A stretch of DNA of 20,498 nucleotides, from positions 1-20,498 of the forward strand of contig CBDUHN010000051.1 of assembly GCA_965367295.1 (NCBI GenBank). The letters are read 5' to 3'. Below the pieces are notes generated by a model, which made no database searches, was not told where the DNA came from, and was given only the letters and a program-made list of their open reading frames with translations. This document shows, in pieces, positions 1-6,745 of the stretch; the stretch's first letter is position 1, and every line of letters begins with the position of its first letter. The DNA is from JAIVHA01 sp965367295. Its GTDB lineage: Bacteria > Pseudomonadota > Gammaproteobacteria > DSM-19610. The position numbers and the translations under genes are program-made.

Positions 1-989
1 AGAACAGCCTTGAATCGATCAAAATCTTCGACCTGGGGCAAGTGACCCAGGTCTGTTAATTCATAAAGTTCGGCATCGGGTATAAGCCTGGCTGCTGCCT
101 TACCCAGGCGATCATATCGCCCCAGCTCATAATCGACCCCCGGTTTTTTCCAGTTTCGGCCCGGGCCGGTACGATCACGGGTACCTATAATCAGCCTGAC
201 CGGTACAGATATATCCTTAAACTCATTAATCACCGGCTGGGTAAATATCATGTCGTAGGTCTGTGCATTGACCCAGGCAACAAGCTCTTTGTCCGGTCCC
301 TGAATCTGCCCGATAATAAAGTGCGTGAGCGCCTCGTATTGCTCATTCCATTGACCGGCATAATAGTTTTTCTGTTGATAACCTCTAATGCTATCGGGGG
401 TCTTGGCCAGCTCATTCTTATAGAAAAAATCAGTGCCCTTGTATTCTACGTATTGCAGGTAATTTTCAAGGCCGATAGGGTTAACCAGGATAAGCATGTC
501 TGTTGCTGGCGGGTACATTAAGGCAAAACGACTGGCCAGCATGCCGCCCATTGAATGGCCGATGACAATGCTCTTTTCAATCTTCAGGGATTTCATCAAG
601 GCCCGGGTATGGTGTGCCAGTGCGGGAAACGAATACTGGTAGTGAACCGGTTTCGATGATTTTCCGAATCCTATCTGGTCAGGAATGAGTACCCCGTAGC
701 CTTTTTCGTTTAAATAACGTGCCGTGGGCGTCCAGTAGTGGGCGTTGAAGTTCTTTCCATGCAGCAAGGTTACAACCGGTTTGTCGGGCTTGCCTTCAAG
801 AAAGATGTAGGCCATCTTCAGCGTCTGGCGCTGGGAAGTAATGGAAAAATAGCGCACCGAAAAATCATATTCATAATCACTGAGCTGTGCGCCATAAACG
901 AGCCCCGGTGTTTTTTCCATTGTTTGCGAAAGAACCGACTGGGAGCAGAGAAAAGCAAACAGAATGCCGATAAGGCCAGGCCTGGACAT
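1..989 (-). CDS. Exported alpha/beta hydrolase, C-terminus cut by window edge
   Basis: I translated the minus strand from an ATG at 989; the frame stays open to base 1, giving 329 residues with no stop, so the gene is partial. An AAGGAG ribosome binding site lies 5 bases before the ATG. Residues 1-21 look like a Sec signal peptide (hydrophobic LIGILFAFLC, then VLSQ), so the enzyme is probably periplasmic. The alpha/beta-hydrolase landmarks are all present: oxyanion-side HG at 77-78, nucleophile elbow GHSMGG with Ser146, an acid candidate Asp272 after the strand VRLIIGT, and catalytic His316 in DLGHLP. The family includes esterases, haloalkane dehalogenases and C-C hydrolases; nothing here fixes the substrate. 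Only a few C-terminal residues should be missing. It is divergent from the baeS-like gene. Family assignment is firm, specificity unknown. Confidence 0.9.
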   Translation of the reverse strand, partial: MSRPGLIGILFAFLCSQSVLSQTMEKTPGLVYGAQLSDYEYDFSVRYFSITSQRQTLKMAYIFLEGKPDKPVVTLLHGKNFNAHYWTPTARYLNEKGYGVLIPDQIGFGKSSKPVHYQYSFPALAHHTRALMKSLKIEKSIVIGHSMGGMLASRFALMYPPATDMLILVNPIGLENYLQYVEYKGTDFFYKNELAKTPDSIRGYQQKNYYAGQWNEQYEALTHFIIGQIQGPDKELVAWVNAQTYDMIFTQPVINEFKDISVPVRLIIGTRDRTGPGRNWKKPGVDYELGRYDRLGKAAARLIPDAELYELTDLGHLPQVEDFDRFKAV

Positions 990-1021
990 AGGATCTCCTT
1001 CGACAAATTGAAACAAGCCAT

Positions 1022-1079
1022 TGCACAGTGTGCATCGGTACCGTTCAATCCTGGAAGCAAAATGTGCAGAAAATGTGCA
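1022..1079. promoter_or_regulatory. Cluster of TGTGCA half-sites between divergent genes
   Basis: A perfect 13-bp palindrome, TGCACA-G-TGTGCA, spans 1022-1034. Two further direct TGTGCA copies sit at 1063-1068 and 1074-1079, exactly 11 bp apart, about one helical turn. All lie in the gap between the hydrolase start (989) and the sensor-kinase start (1152). The pattern suggests binding sites for a dimeric regulator, possibly the BaeR-like protein encoded next door, but the protein that binds is an inference. Confidence 0.4.
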
Positions 1080-1139
1080 CGGAGCGGGTAAAAATATAGT
1101 ATTCGATCCTAAACAACTGTTTGAAAAGAAACGGATGGT

Positions 1140-1145
1140 TATACT
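1140..1145 (+). promoter_or_regulatory. Possible -10 element just before the sensor-kinase start
   Basis: TATACT lies 6 bases before the ATG at 1152, and no Shine-Dalgarno sequence is visible there. If this is the -10 box, transcription would start at or next to the ATG, giving a leaderless message. The only -35-like hexamer, TTGAAA at 1121-1126, is 13 bp away, which is too close for a standard sigma-70 promoter, so the call is tentative. Confidence 0.25.
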
Positions 1146-1151
1146 CGCGTC

Positions 1152-2612
1152 ATGGTTCCCACACTCTCGAAAAAGCTGATCCTGGCATTCCTGGGGCTGA
1201 CCCTGGTAGTGCTGGTCTCGACCCTTGGGCTCGCGCGCTGGAGTTTCGAGCAGGGGTTTCTGGATTATGTGAATGCGCTGGAAGAAACGCGCCTTCGTTT
1301 ACTCGCGGGCGATCTGTCACAGGAATATCTTGGCGCGGGCAAATCCTGGTCGACACTGACCGAACGACGCTTTGAGGCGATATTATGGGAAAAGTCGCCG
1401 GAGAACCCCGAAGAACAGATCCGGGCAGGTATCCCGCCCCCTCCAAACGGCGTATTGCCGCCCCACGAGTTACGCCGGGAGGATCACCCTCCACCGGACG
1501 CGCGGAGAGAGGGGCCTTCACCACTGGGACCGCCCACCGCCCTGTACAGTGCAAGCGGCCAGCTCGTCGCCGGCACACTGCCTTCCATTGCTGATTTGAA
1601 ACCGATCAGGGTGCCAGTCACGGTGAATGGGGAAACGGTCGGCGAACTGCGGAGCGCGCCAAGGCGGCATTTCGAGTCGCCCCAGGAAACCGCGTTTTCC
1701 AGGCAGCAGTGGATCACCAGTGGTTTGATCGGGATTGCCTCCCTGGTTCTCGCAGCCATTGTTTCCCTGGCCTTGACGCGGGCTTTGCTTGCTCCCATCC
1801 GCCGTGCGATGTCCGGTATTTCGCGGCTGTCCAATGGCGATTATTCCACGCGTCTTGACGAGCGCCGGACAGATGAACTGGGGCAATTGATGGGCGACCT
1901 GGACCGGCTTGCGCACAAGCTCGAGGAAAACCGGAGCTCCCGCCAGCGTTGGCTGGCCGATATTTCCCACGAGTTGCGGACACCGGTAACCGTCCTCACC
2001 GGCGAGATCGAAACCATGAAGGATGGTATACGTCCCCTCGATATGGAACAGGTTCTGTCGCTGGACCAGGAGGTTATGCGCCTGCGCCGGTTGATCGATG
2101 ATCTATACGAGCTCTCTGTGTCGGACATCGGTGGATTGAGCTATTCGTTCGCGCCGGTCGATATCCGGCAGAGCGTTACTACCGCGGTCGATGCGGTTCG
2201 GATGCGCGCCGGTGAAAATAACATCGAGGTAAAGGTGACCGGGGAGATCGACAGGATGATCAGCGCAGACAGTCGCCGACTGGATCAACTGTTTGTCAAT
2301 CTCCTTGAGAACTCACTGGCCTACACGGACTCGCCGGGGCGCATAGAAATCACCTTGTCCAGCACCGAAGACAGTGTCGCCGTCACGATCGAGGACACGC
2401 CGCCGGGCGTCGAGGAAGACGAGTACGAAAAATTGTTCGAACCCCTCTACCGTCACGAAGTCTCCCGCAGTCGCCGCACGGCAGGGGCGGGTCTCGGCCT
2501 GGCGATCAGCAGGAACATCGTGGACGCGCACCGGGGGACTATTGCGGCGTCCCGGTCGAAACTGGGTGGGTTGCGTATTCAACTGGTTTTCCCGGTAACT
2601 TCAGAGAAATGA
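1152..2612 (+). CDS. baeS: BaeS-like envelope-stress sensor histidine kinase
   Basis: Inner-membrane sensor kinase of 486 residues that should phosphorylate the BaeR-like regulator encoded immediately downstream. Domains in order: TM1 about 8-28, periplasmic sensor 30-187, TM2 about 189-209, HAMP about 210-262, HisKA with the phospho-acceptor His273 in DISHELRTP, and HATPase_c with an N box (VNLLENSLAY), the atypical G1 box EDTPPGV, the F box LFEPLYR and the G2 box GAGLGLAI. The DTPPGV form of G1 and the C-terminal half resemble E. coli BaeS rather than a generic EnvZ-type kinase. The periplasmic domain carries a proline-rich stretch (about 95-128) that I do not know from BaeS. Its TGA is one base before the regulator's ATG, so the two are co-translated. 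Known BaeS senses envelope damage and toxic compounds; the same role here is inferred. Confidence 0.9.
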   Translation: MVPTLSKKLILAFLGLTLVVLVSTLGLARWSFEQGFLDYVNALEETRLRLLAGDLSQEYLGAGKSWSTLTERRFEAILWEKSPENPEEQIRAGIPPPPNGVLPPHELRREDHPPPDARREGPSPLGPPTALYSASGQLVAGTLPSIADLKPIRVPVTVNGETVGELRSAPRRHFESPQETAFSRQQWITSGLIGIASLVLAAIVSLALTRALLAPIRRAMSGISRLSNGDYSTRLDERRTDELGQLMGDLDRLAHKLEENRSSRQRWLADISHELRTPVTVLTGEIETMKDGIRPLDMEQVLSLDQEVMRLRRLIDDLYELSVSDIGGLSYSFAPVDIRQSVTTAVDAVRMRAGENNIEVKVTGEIDRMISADSRRLDQLFVNLLENSLAYTDSPGRIEITLSSTEDSVAVTIEDTPPGVEEDEYEKLFEPLYRHEVSRSRRTAGAGLGLAISRNIVDAHRGTIAASRSKLGGLRIQLVFPVTSEK

Positions 2613-2613
2613 C

Positions 2614-3300
2614 ATGAGCGATCAAACCATCATCATCGTGGAAGACGAGGACAAAATCGCGCAAATACTTGTCGACTACCTGGCCAAAGAGGGTTTCAAA
2701 ACGAAGGTCGTGAGTGACGGCACCAACGCGGTGGAAACGATCAAGGCCAGCGAACCTGCCTTCGTCATCCTCGATCTTATGTTGCCCGGAAAGGATGGTT
2801 TGACCATTTGCAAGGAAGTCCGGCAGTTTTCCACGGTGCCGATTCTCATGCTCACAGCCAGGGTCGATGAAATCGACCGCCTTCTGGGGCTGGAGATCGG
2901 GGCCGATGACTATGTCTGCAAGCCCTTCCTGCCCCGCGAAGTGGTTGCGCGGGTACGTGCCATTCTGCGGAGGATTCAACAGCGTGCGGGGCCTGCGACG
3001 GATGACAGGATCGAGTACCGGGGAATCGTCCTGTCCCCTGAACGCTTCCTGTGTCGAATCGGGGAAAGTGAGATCGAGCTCACGCCCGTGGAGTTTCGTA
3101 TGCTTCAGGCCCTGATATCCCAGCCCGGACGCGTGTTTTCAAGAGAAAGTCTTATGAAGGTGAGCTATCCGGATGACCGGATCGTCAGTGACCGCACGAT
3201 CGACAGCCATATAAAGAATCTGCGCAAGAAACTTGCCGACGTTGTGGGTAAGGAAGAAATCATTCATTCCATCTATGGAGTGGGTTACAAGGTTGAATAG
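2614..3300 (+). CDS. baeR: BaeR-like OmpR-family response regulator
   Basis: DNA-binding response regulator of 228 residues. The receiver domain (about 4-117) has the acidic pair at E10/D11, phospho-acceptor Asp54 in VILDLMLPGKDG, Thr81 and Lys103 in CKPF. The segment EIDRLLGLEIGADDYVCKPF is nearly the same as in E. coli BaeR. The C-terminal winged helix (about 130-228) shows the usual LTPVEFRML, GRVFSRE and DRTIDSHIKNLRKKL signatures and ends in YGVGYKVE. It follows the kinase gene after a single base. In enterobacteria BaeR activates mdtABC, acrD and spy; here the adjacent genes are a TPR protein and a small Cys-containing protein, which may be targets. The RND operon 2 kb downstream has its own MarR-type operators instead. 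Confidence 0.93.
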   Translation: MSDQTIIIVEDEDKIAQILVDYLAKEGFKTKVVSDGTNAVETIKASEPAFVILDLMLPGKDGLTICKEVRQFSTVPILMLTARVDEIDRLLGLEIGADDYVCKPFLPREVVARVRAILRRIQQRAGPATDDRIEYRGIVLSPERFLCRIGESEIELTPVEFRMLQALISQPGRVFSRESLMKVSYPDDRIVSDRTIDSHIKNLRKKLADVVGKEEIIHSIYGVGYKVE

Positions 3301-3358
3301 ACTTCACATTGTTTCCACTTTTTCTCCTCATCCATTCATTAATCATTTCTCACACTAA

Positions 3359-3386
3359 GTACACCTGATAACAGACGAAGGTGTAC
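3359..3386 (+). promoter_or_regulatory. Perfect hairpin overlapping the RBS of the TPR gene
   Basis: GTACACCT (3359-3366) and AGGTGTAC (3379-3386) form a perfect 8-bp inverted repeat with a 12-base loop, ending 4 bases before the ATG at 3391. The only Shine-Dalgarno-like bases (GAAGG, 3377-3381) are partly inside the right arm, so folding in RNA would hide the ribosome binding site. In DNA the same sequence could be an operator. No T-run follows, so it is not an intrinsic terminator. Confidence 0.5.
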
Positions 3387-3390
3387 GAAG

Positions 3391-4476
3391 ATGAAAAGCT
3401 ACTTGAATACAGCGGCAGGTATGCTGCTGGCAATTTCAGTATCTACCGGTATTCAAGTCACTGCCTCTGCAGGGTCCGGCGATGACGATGGATCACAGGT
3501 GCGCTCGCAGTCGGGCGAGATAACATCTTCCGATATTCAGTCCCAGGACCAATCAGCGGAAACGACATTGTCGGCTTCATCTGAACTCTTTCTTGAGCAA
3601 GTGCGTATCAACAGCAAGAATCAGGCTGCCGAGGCCGCATATAACCTGAGCCTCATCGCCGCGAATCGCAATGACTATGCATTGGCGCGTGCGCTTGTTG
3701 AAGAGGCTATACAGTTGAATCAGGCAAACCCGAACTATCTCACGTTTGCTGCTGATATCGCCTTCCTTGCGCAGGAATATGATAAAGCCGAAGTATACCA
3801 GTTGAAGGTGCTGGAAATAGCCCGATCTGTGATGGAGATTGATGATCTGCAGGTGGCTCTCATCCTGGATCAACTTGCGGCTATTGATGTTAAACAGGGA
3901 GACTACGAAAAGGCAGAATCCAGTTTGATGGAGGGTCTGCAGCTGCGCGAGAAGATACTGGGCGACAGCCACCTGGAGGTTGCGATGACCCTGAACAAGC
4001 TGGCTTCGCTGGCTAGCCATCAGGATCAACCGGATGTTGCCGAAGCACGGTTGAAAAGGGCGCTCAGGATAGTACGCGACGTATCGGGCCCACGGCATGC
4101 CAACAGTGCAACCATGCTGGCTATTCTGGCTGATTTTTACCAGGGTGAGGGGCGACTGGACGAGGCGGAAGCACTTTATGGAGAAGCCTTGTCCATTTGG
4201 GAGGGTTCATCTTCTGACCCGCTGTCACAAGCCGTTTGTGAGAATTCGCTCGGTCGATTATTTCTGAGTCAGGGGCGATTTGATGATGCACGTGTGCAGC
4301 TTGAACAGGCGTTAACCCTTCTGAAGCAGAACTATGCAGAGGATCACCCCTATGTTCAACAGGCGATACACAACCTCGCTAACCTGGATGCTGAACAAGA
4401 GCGCAGTGTAGAGGAGGATGCCTTGTATGATGAGTTGGTGCGGGAATTCAGCGTTCGCCCGGCACATCGCATGTGA
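3391..4476 (+). CDS. Exported tetratricopeptide-repeat protein
   Basis: 361-residue protein with a Sec signal peptide (about 1-27, ending VTASAG), a Ser/Gln/Asp-rich low-complexity linker (about 28-68) and then TPR repeats to the C-terminus. Helix pairs with TPR spacing are visible, for example YALARALVEEAIQLN, YDKAEVYQLKVLEIA, YEKAESSLMEGLQLREK, VAEARLKRALRIV, LDEAEALYGEALSIWE and FDDARVQLEQALTLL. The later repeats, about 42 residues apart, are of the kinesin-light-chain type. TPR proteins are protein-protein scaffolds, so no catalytic role is expected; the location is probably the periplasm. It lies 90 bases after the BaeR-like gene on the same strand, behind a hairpin, and may be expressed from its own promoter or be a target of that system. 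Confidence 0.85.
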   Translation: MKSYLNTAAGMLLAISVSTGIQVTASAGSGDDDGSQVRSQSGEITSSDIQSQDQSAETTLSASSELFLEQVRINSKNQAAEAAYNLSLIAANRNDYALARALVEEAIQLNQANPNYLTFAADIAFLAQEYDKAEVYQLKVLEIARSVMEIDDLQVALILDQLAAIDVKQGDYEKAESSLMEGLQLREKILGDSHLEVAMTLNKLASLASHQDQPDVAEARLKRALRIVRDVSGPRHANSATMLAILADFYQGEGRLDEAEALYGEALSIWEGSSSDPLSQAVCENSLGRLFLSQGRFDDARVQLEQALTLLKQNYAEDHPYVQQAIHNLANLDAEQERSVEEDALYDELVREFSVRPAHRM

Positions 4477-4580
4477 GTCCAACCCGGACTTCCACGAGTT
4501 CTCCATAGTTCCTTCACGGTCACTCCTTACTGGTCCGCCATACTCATCACCTGTCGAGTAGAGCCAGGAAGGAGTTTGAC

Positions 4581-4862
4581 ATGTCAGTCAGTCGAAACAG
4601 ATTTAAATGGTTCACGGCATTGTTTGCCGTGTCCATGGTTTCAGCGTCGGTATCCTGCGCGGCAGGGCCGGGAGACCGGGGCAGACCCCAGGGGCCGCCA
4701 CCCGAAGCTATCGAGGCATGCGCCGACCTTGCGGAAGGGGATGCCTGCAGTTTCACGGGGCGACGCAATGATGAAATTACAGGCACCTGCATCGCACCAC
4801 CCGATGGTGACGGAGGGTTGGCCTGTGCACCCGAAGGCGGGCCACCTGACCGGATGAGATGA
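4581..4862 (+). CDS. Small exported Cys-containing protein of unknown function
   Basis: 93-residue protein with a good GAAGGAG ribosome binding site (4569-4575) 5 bases before the ATG. Residues 1-25 form a signal peptide (hydrophobic WFTALFAVSMVSASVS) ending at Cys26; the context SVSC is a poor lipobox, so lipidation is doubtful. The mature part has a Gly/Pro/Arg-rich start, then four cysteines at 47, 56, 70 and 82 in a compact pattern (EACADL, DACSFTG, TGTCIAPP, LACAPEGG) that could form two disulfides. Similar small secreted proteins with a GDxCSFTG...GTC...P pattern occur in marine and soil proteobacteria, but I know no function. It is downstream of the TPR gene on the same strand. Confidence 0.75.
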   Translation: MSVSRNRFKWFTALFAVSMVSASVSCAAGPGDRGRPQGPPPEAIEACADLAEGDACSFTGRRNDEITGTCIAPPDGDGGLACAPEGGPPDRMR

Positions 4863-4863
4863 G

Positions 4864-4881
4864 CCCTGGCAATCAGGGTTT
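4864..4881. terminator. Weak hairpin between convergent genes
   Basis: CCCTG-GCAAT-CAGGG (4864-4878) followed by TTT lies right after the stop of the small exported protein and overlaps the stop of the convergent MarR gene. The stem is short and the T-run is only three bases, so it would be a weak terminator at best. Confidence 0.35.
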
Positions 4882-5388
4882 GACCGGCCCGGGGTTTTCC
4901 AGGACCCGGGCGGCCTTGCCCAGCAGGGTTTTCAATTGCCCCAGCTCGCGCTGGGACAAGGCTTCGCCCAGCCATGTGTTCGTCATGCCCTGTACTGCCT
5001 TCATGGCTTTTTCCGCGACTTTCTTTCCTTTCGGTGTGAGGTGAACCAGCTTGCTGCGCTTGTCCTGCTCCTGCACCGAACGACTGACCAGGCCAGCGGC
5101 TTCCAGCTGGTACAGCAGTTTGGTGAGTCCGCCCGACGTGATGAGCAGGGAACGCTGCAGCTCGGTGGGTGTGAGAACGTGGGGTGGCGCGGAGCGGCGC
5201 ATGGTGGCGAGAATATCGAACTCGCTGGCGGTCAGGTCGAACCCGGCCAGCACCTCTCGCACCCTGGCGAATTCCAGGTCGCGGACCCGGTTCATATAGA
5301 CGATAAACTCATGGGTGGGACTGTACATGTCCGGCCAGTTCTCCTGCATGAACCCGATGATCTGGTTCGAGGTGTAGTTGTCTGACAT
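4873..5388 (-). CDS. MarR-family repressor of the divergent RND operon
   Basis: Winged helix-turn-helix regulator of 171 residues. I chose the ATG at 5388 because a GGGAG ribosome binding site lies 8 bases upstream; the frame also opens at an ATG at 5421 and a TTG at 5448. The MarR core is clear: LTASEFDILATMRR, then the recognition region LTPTELQRSLLITSGGLTKLLYQLEAAGLV, the wing SVQEQDKRSKLVHLTPKG, and the C-terminal dimerisation helix. MarR dimers bind palindromic operators and release them on binding small phenolic or other toxic ligands. The gene diverges from the membrane-fusion/RND/outer-membrane operon, and two matching palindromes lie between them, so it very likely represses both the pump and itself. 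The inducer is unknown. Confidence 0.9.
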   Translation of the reverse strand: MSDNYTSNQIIGFMQENWPDMYSPTHEFIVYMNRVRDLEFARVREVLAGFDLTASEFDILATMRRSAPPHVLTPTELQRSLLITSGGLTKLLYQLEAAGLVSRSVQEQDKRSKLVHLTPKGKKVAEKAMKAVQGMTNTWLGEALSQRELGQLKTLLGKAARVLENPGPVKP

Positions 5389-5438
5389 CGGTGCAACTCC
5401 CGACTGGAAACTGGTGGTCATGGTAGTCCCAATAACAA

Positions 5439-5456
5439 TATCTTGCAAGAAAGATA
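5439..5456. promoter_or_regulatory. Operator 1 for the MarR-family repressor
   Basis: TATCTT-GCAAGA-AAGATA has 6-bp arms with a 6-base centre; its inner ten bases TCTTGCAAGA are also a perfect palindrome. It overlaps the -35 box of the pump promoter. It has the same arm sequence and spacing as operator 2, and its centre is 33 bp away, about three helical turns, placing both on one face of the helix. Confidence 0.75.
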
Positions 5457-5471
5457 AAACATCACTATAGT
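5443..5471 (+). promoter_or_regulatory. Sigma-70 promoter of the RND efflux operon
   Basis: TTGCAA (5443-5448) and TATAGT (5466-5471) are separated by exactly 17 bp and point to the membrane-fusion gene starting at 5506. Operator 1 covers the -35 and operator 2 begins at the last base of the -10, the classic layout for repression by blocking RNA polymerase. Confidence 0.7.
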
Positions 5472-5490
5472 TATCTTACCAGAAAGATAA
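5471..5490. promoter_or_regulatory. Operator 2 for the MarR-family repressor
   Basis: TTATCTT-ACCAGA-AAGATAA is a perfect inverted repeat with 7-bp arms and a 6-base centre, covering the expected transcription start of the pump operon. It is the better of the two copies. Confidence 0.75.
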
Positions 5491-5505
5491 ACGGGCCGGA
5501 TTACG

Positions 5506-6726
5506 ATGAAACAGACCACTACACATTTCCAGATATCCCGATACCCGGGCATCGCCGGCGTGCTGATCGTCCCGCTGCTGGCGTCGCTGCTGTCTGCCTG
5601 CGGGATATCGAATTCCGCCGAACCGGCTGCCAGCGAGCAGCAGGCGGCGCCCGCGCCGGCGGTGGGCGTCCACGAGGTTACGCCTCAGTCCCTGACCATC
5701 AGTTCGGAACTGGCAGGGCGCACTGCGGCCTATCGCATTGCCGAGGTGCGTCCGCAGGTCACCGGCATCATCCTCGAGCGCCCGTTCCGGGAGGGTGGCG
5801 ATGTTGAGGCGGGCCAGGTTCTCTACCAGATCGACCCGGCGACTTACCAGGCCGCTTACGACAGCGCCGCGGCGACGCTGGCGCGCGATGCGGCGGTGCT
5901 GACCACGGCCCGCCTCAAGGCGCTGCGTTACGCGGAACTGGTGAAGGTCAAGGCGGTGAGCCAGGAGGCCAACGATGATGCGGCCGCGGCGCTGAAACAG
6001 GCGCAGGCCACGGTGGCGATGGACAAGGCGGCACTGGAAGCCGCGCGCATTAATCTCGCCTACACGCGCGTCACCGCGCCGATCGACGGCCGCATCGGCC
6101 GTTCCACCGTCACGCAGGGCGCGCTGGTGACGGCGAACCAGGCAACTGCGCTGGCGACGGTGCGGCAACTGGACCCCATCTACGTGGACGTCACCCAGTC
6201 CAGTGCCGAACTGCTGCGCCTGAAGCGGGAACTGGGCAAGGGCGAGGTTCAGCGACCGGATAAATTATCGGCGCAGGTTGAACTGGTCCTCGAAGACGGC
6301 AGTGTCTACGCGCACAAGGGCACGCTGGAATTCTCGGAAGTGACCGTGGACGAAAGCACCGGATCCGTTACCCTGCGCGCCCTGTTTCCGAACCCTGAAC
6401 AGCAATTGTTGCCCGGCATGTTCGTGCGTGCACGGGTGCAGGAGGGCGTTACGGAACACGCCATGCTGGTGCCGCAGCAGGCGGTCAGCCGCGACAACAC
6501 GGGCAAAGCCAGCGTGATGACCCTGAACGACGACGACCAGGTCGAGCTGCGGCCCGTCGATGTTGCGCGCGCCGTGGGCAGTCTATGGCTGGTGCGCGGT
6601 GGCCTGAACGCAGGTGAGCGCGTGATCGTGGACGGCCTGCAAAAGGTGCGCCCAGGCGACAGGGCCACTGCCGTGCTGGTCACGGCCGGCAGCACCGACG
6701 AATCCGGCGCCGGCGCCGTCAACTGA
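5506..6726 (+). CDS. RND efflux membrane-fusion lipoprotein (AcrA/MexA type)
   Basis: 406-residue periplasmic adaptor. The lipoprotein signal ends in LLSAC with lipidated Cys32. It has the expected order of parts: beta-barrel and lipoyl half (AYRIAEVRPQVTGIILERPFREGGDVEAGQVLYQID), an alpha-hairpin coiled coil rich in Ala/Lys (about 120-185), the second lipoyl half (YTRVTAPIDGRIGRS, TQGALVT), then beta-barrel and membrane-proximal domains (LPGMFVRARV, VPQQAV). Length and sequence fit the AcrA/MexA group of adaptors for HAE1-family RND pumps. It would link the inner-membrane transporter to the outer-membrane channel encoded in the same operon. It is the first gene behind the MarR-controlled promoter; no strong Shine-Dalgarno sequence is visible before the ATG. 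Confidence 0.95.
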   Translation: MKQTTTHFQISRYPGIAGVLIVPLLASLLSACGISNSAEPAASEQQAAPAPAVGVHEVTPQSLTISSELAGRTAAYRIAEVRPQVTGIILERPFREGGDVEAGQVLYQIDPATYQAAYDSAAATLARDAAVLTTARLKALRYAELVKVKAVSQEANDDAAAALKQAQATVAMDKAALEAARINLAYTRVTAPIDGRIGRSTVTQGALVTANQATALATVRQLDPIYVDVTQSSAELLRLKRELGKGEVQRPDKLSAQVELVLEDGSVYAHKGTLEFSEVTVDESTGSVTLRALFPNPEQQLLPGMFVRARVQEGVTEHAMLVPQQAVSRDNTGKASVMTLNDDDQVELRPVDVARAVGSLWLVRGGLNAGERVIVDGLQKVRPGDRATAVLVTAGSTDESGAGAVN

Positions 6727-6745
6727 ACCCGCGAGGACACTGACC

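Noticed and set aside
321..521. 66-residue plus-strand frame with a hydrophobic start
   Set aside because: It is antisense to the alpha/beta hydrolase, which has a full catalytic triad.
5476..6168. 230-residue minus-strand frame
   Set aside because: Arg-rich shadow of the membrane-fusion protein gene; it also runs through the operator region.
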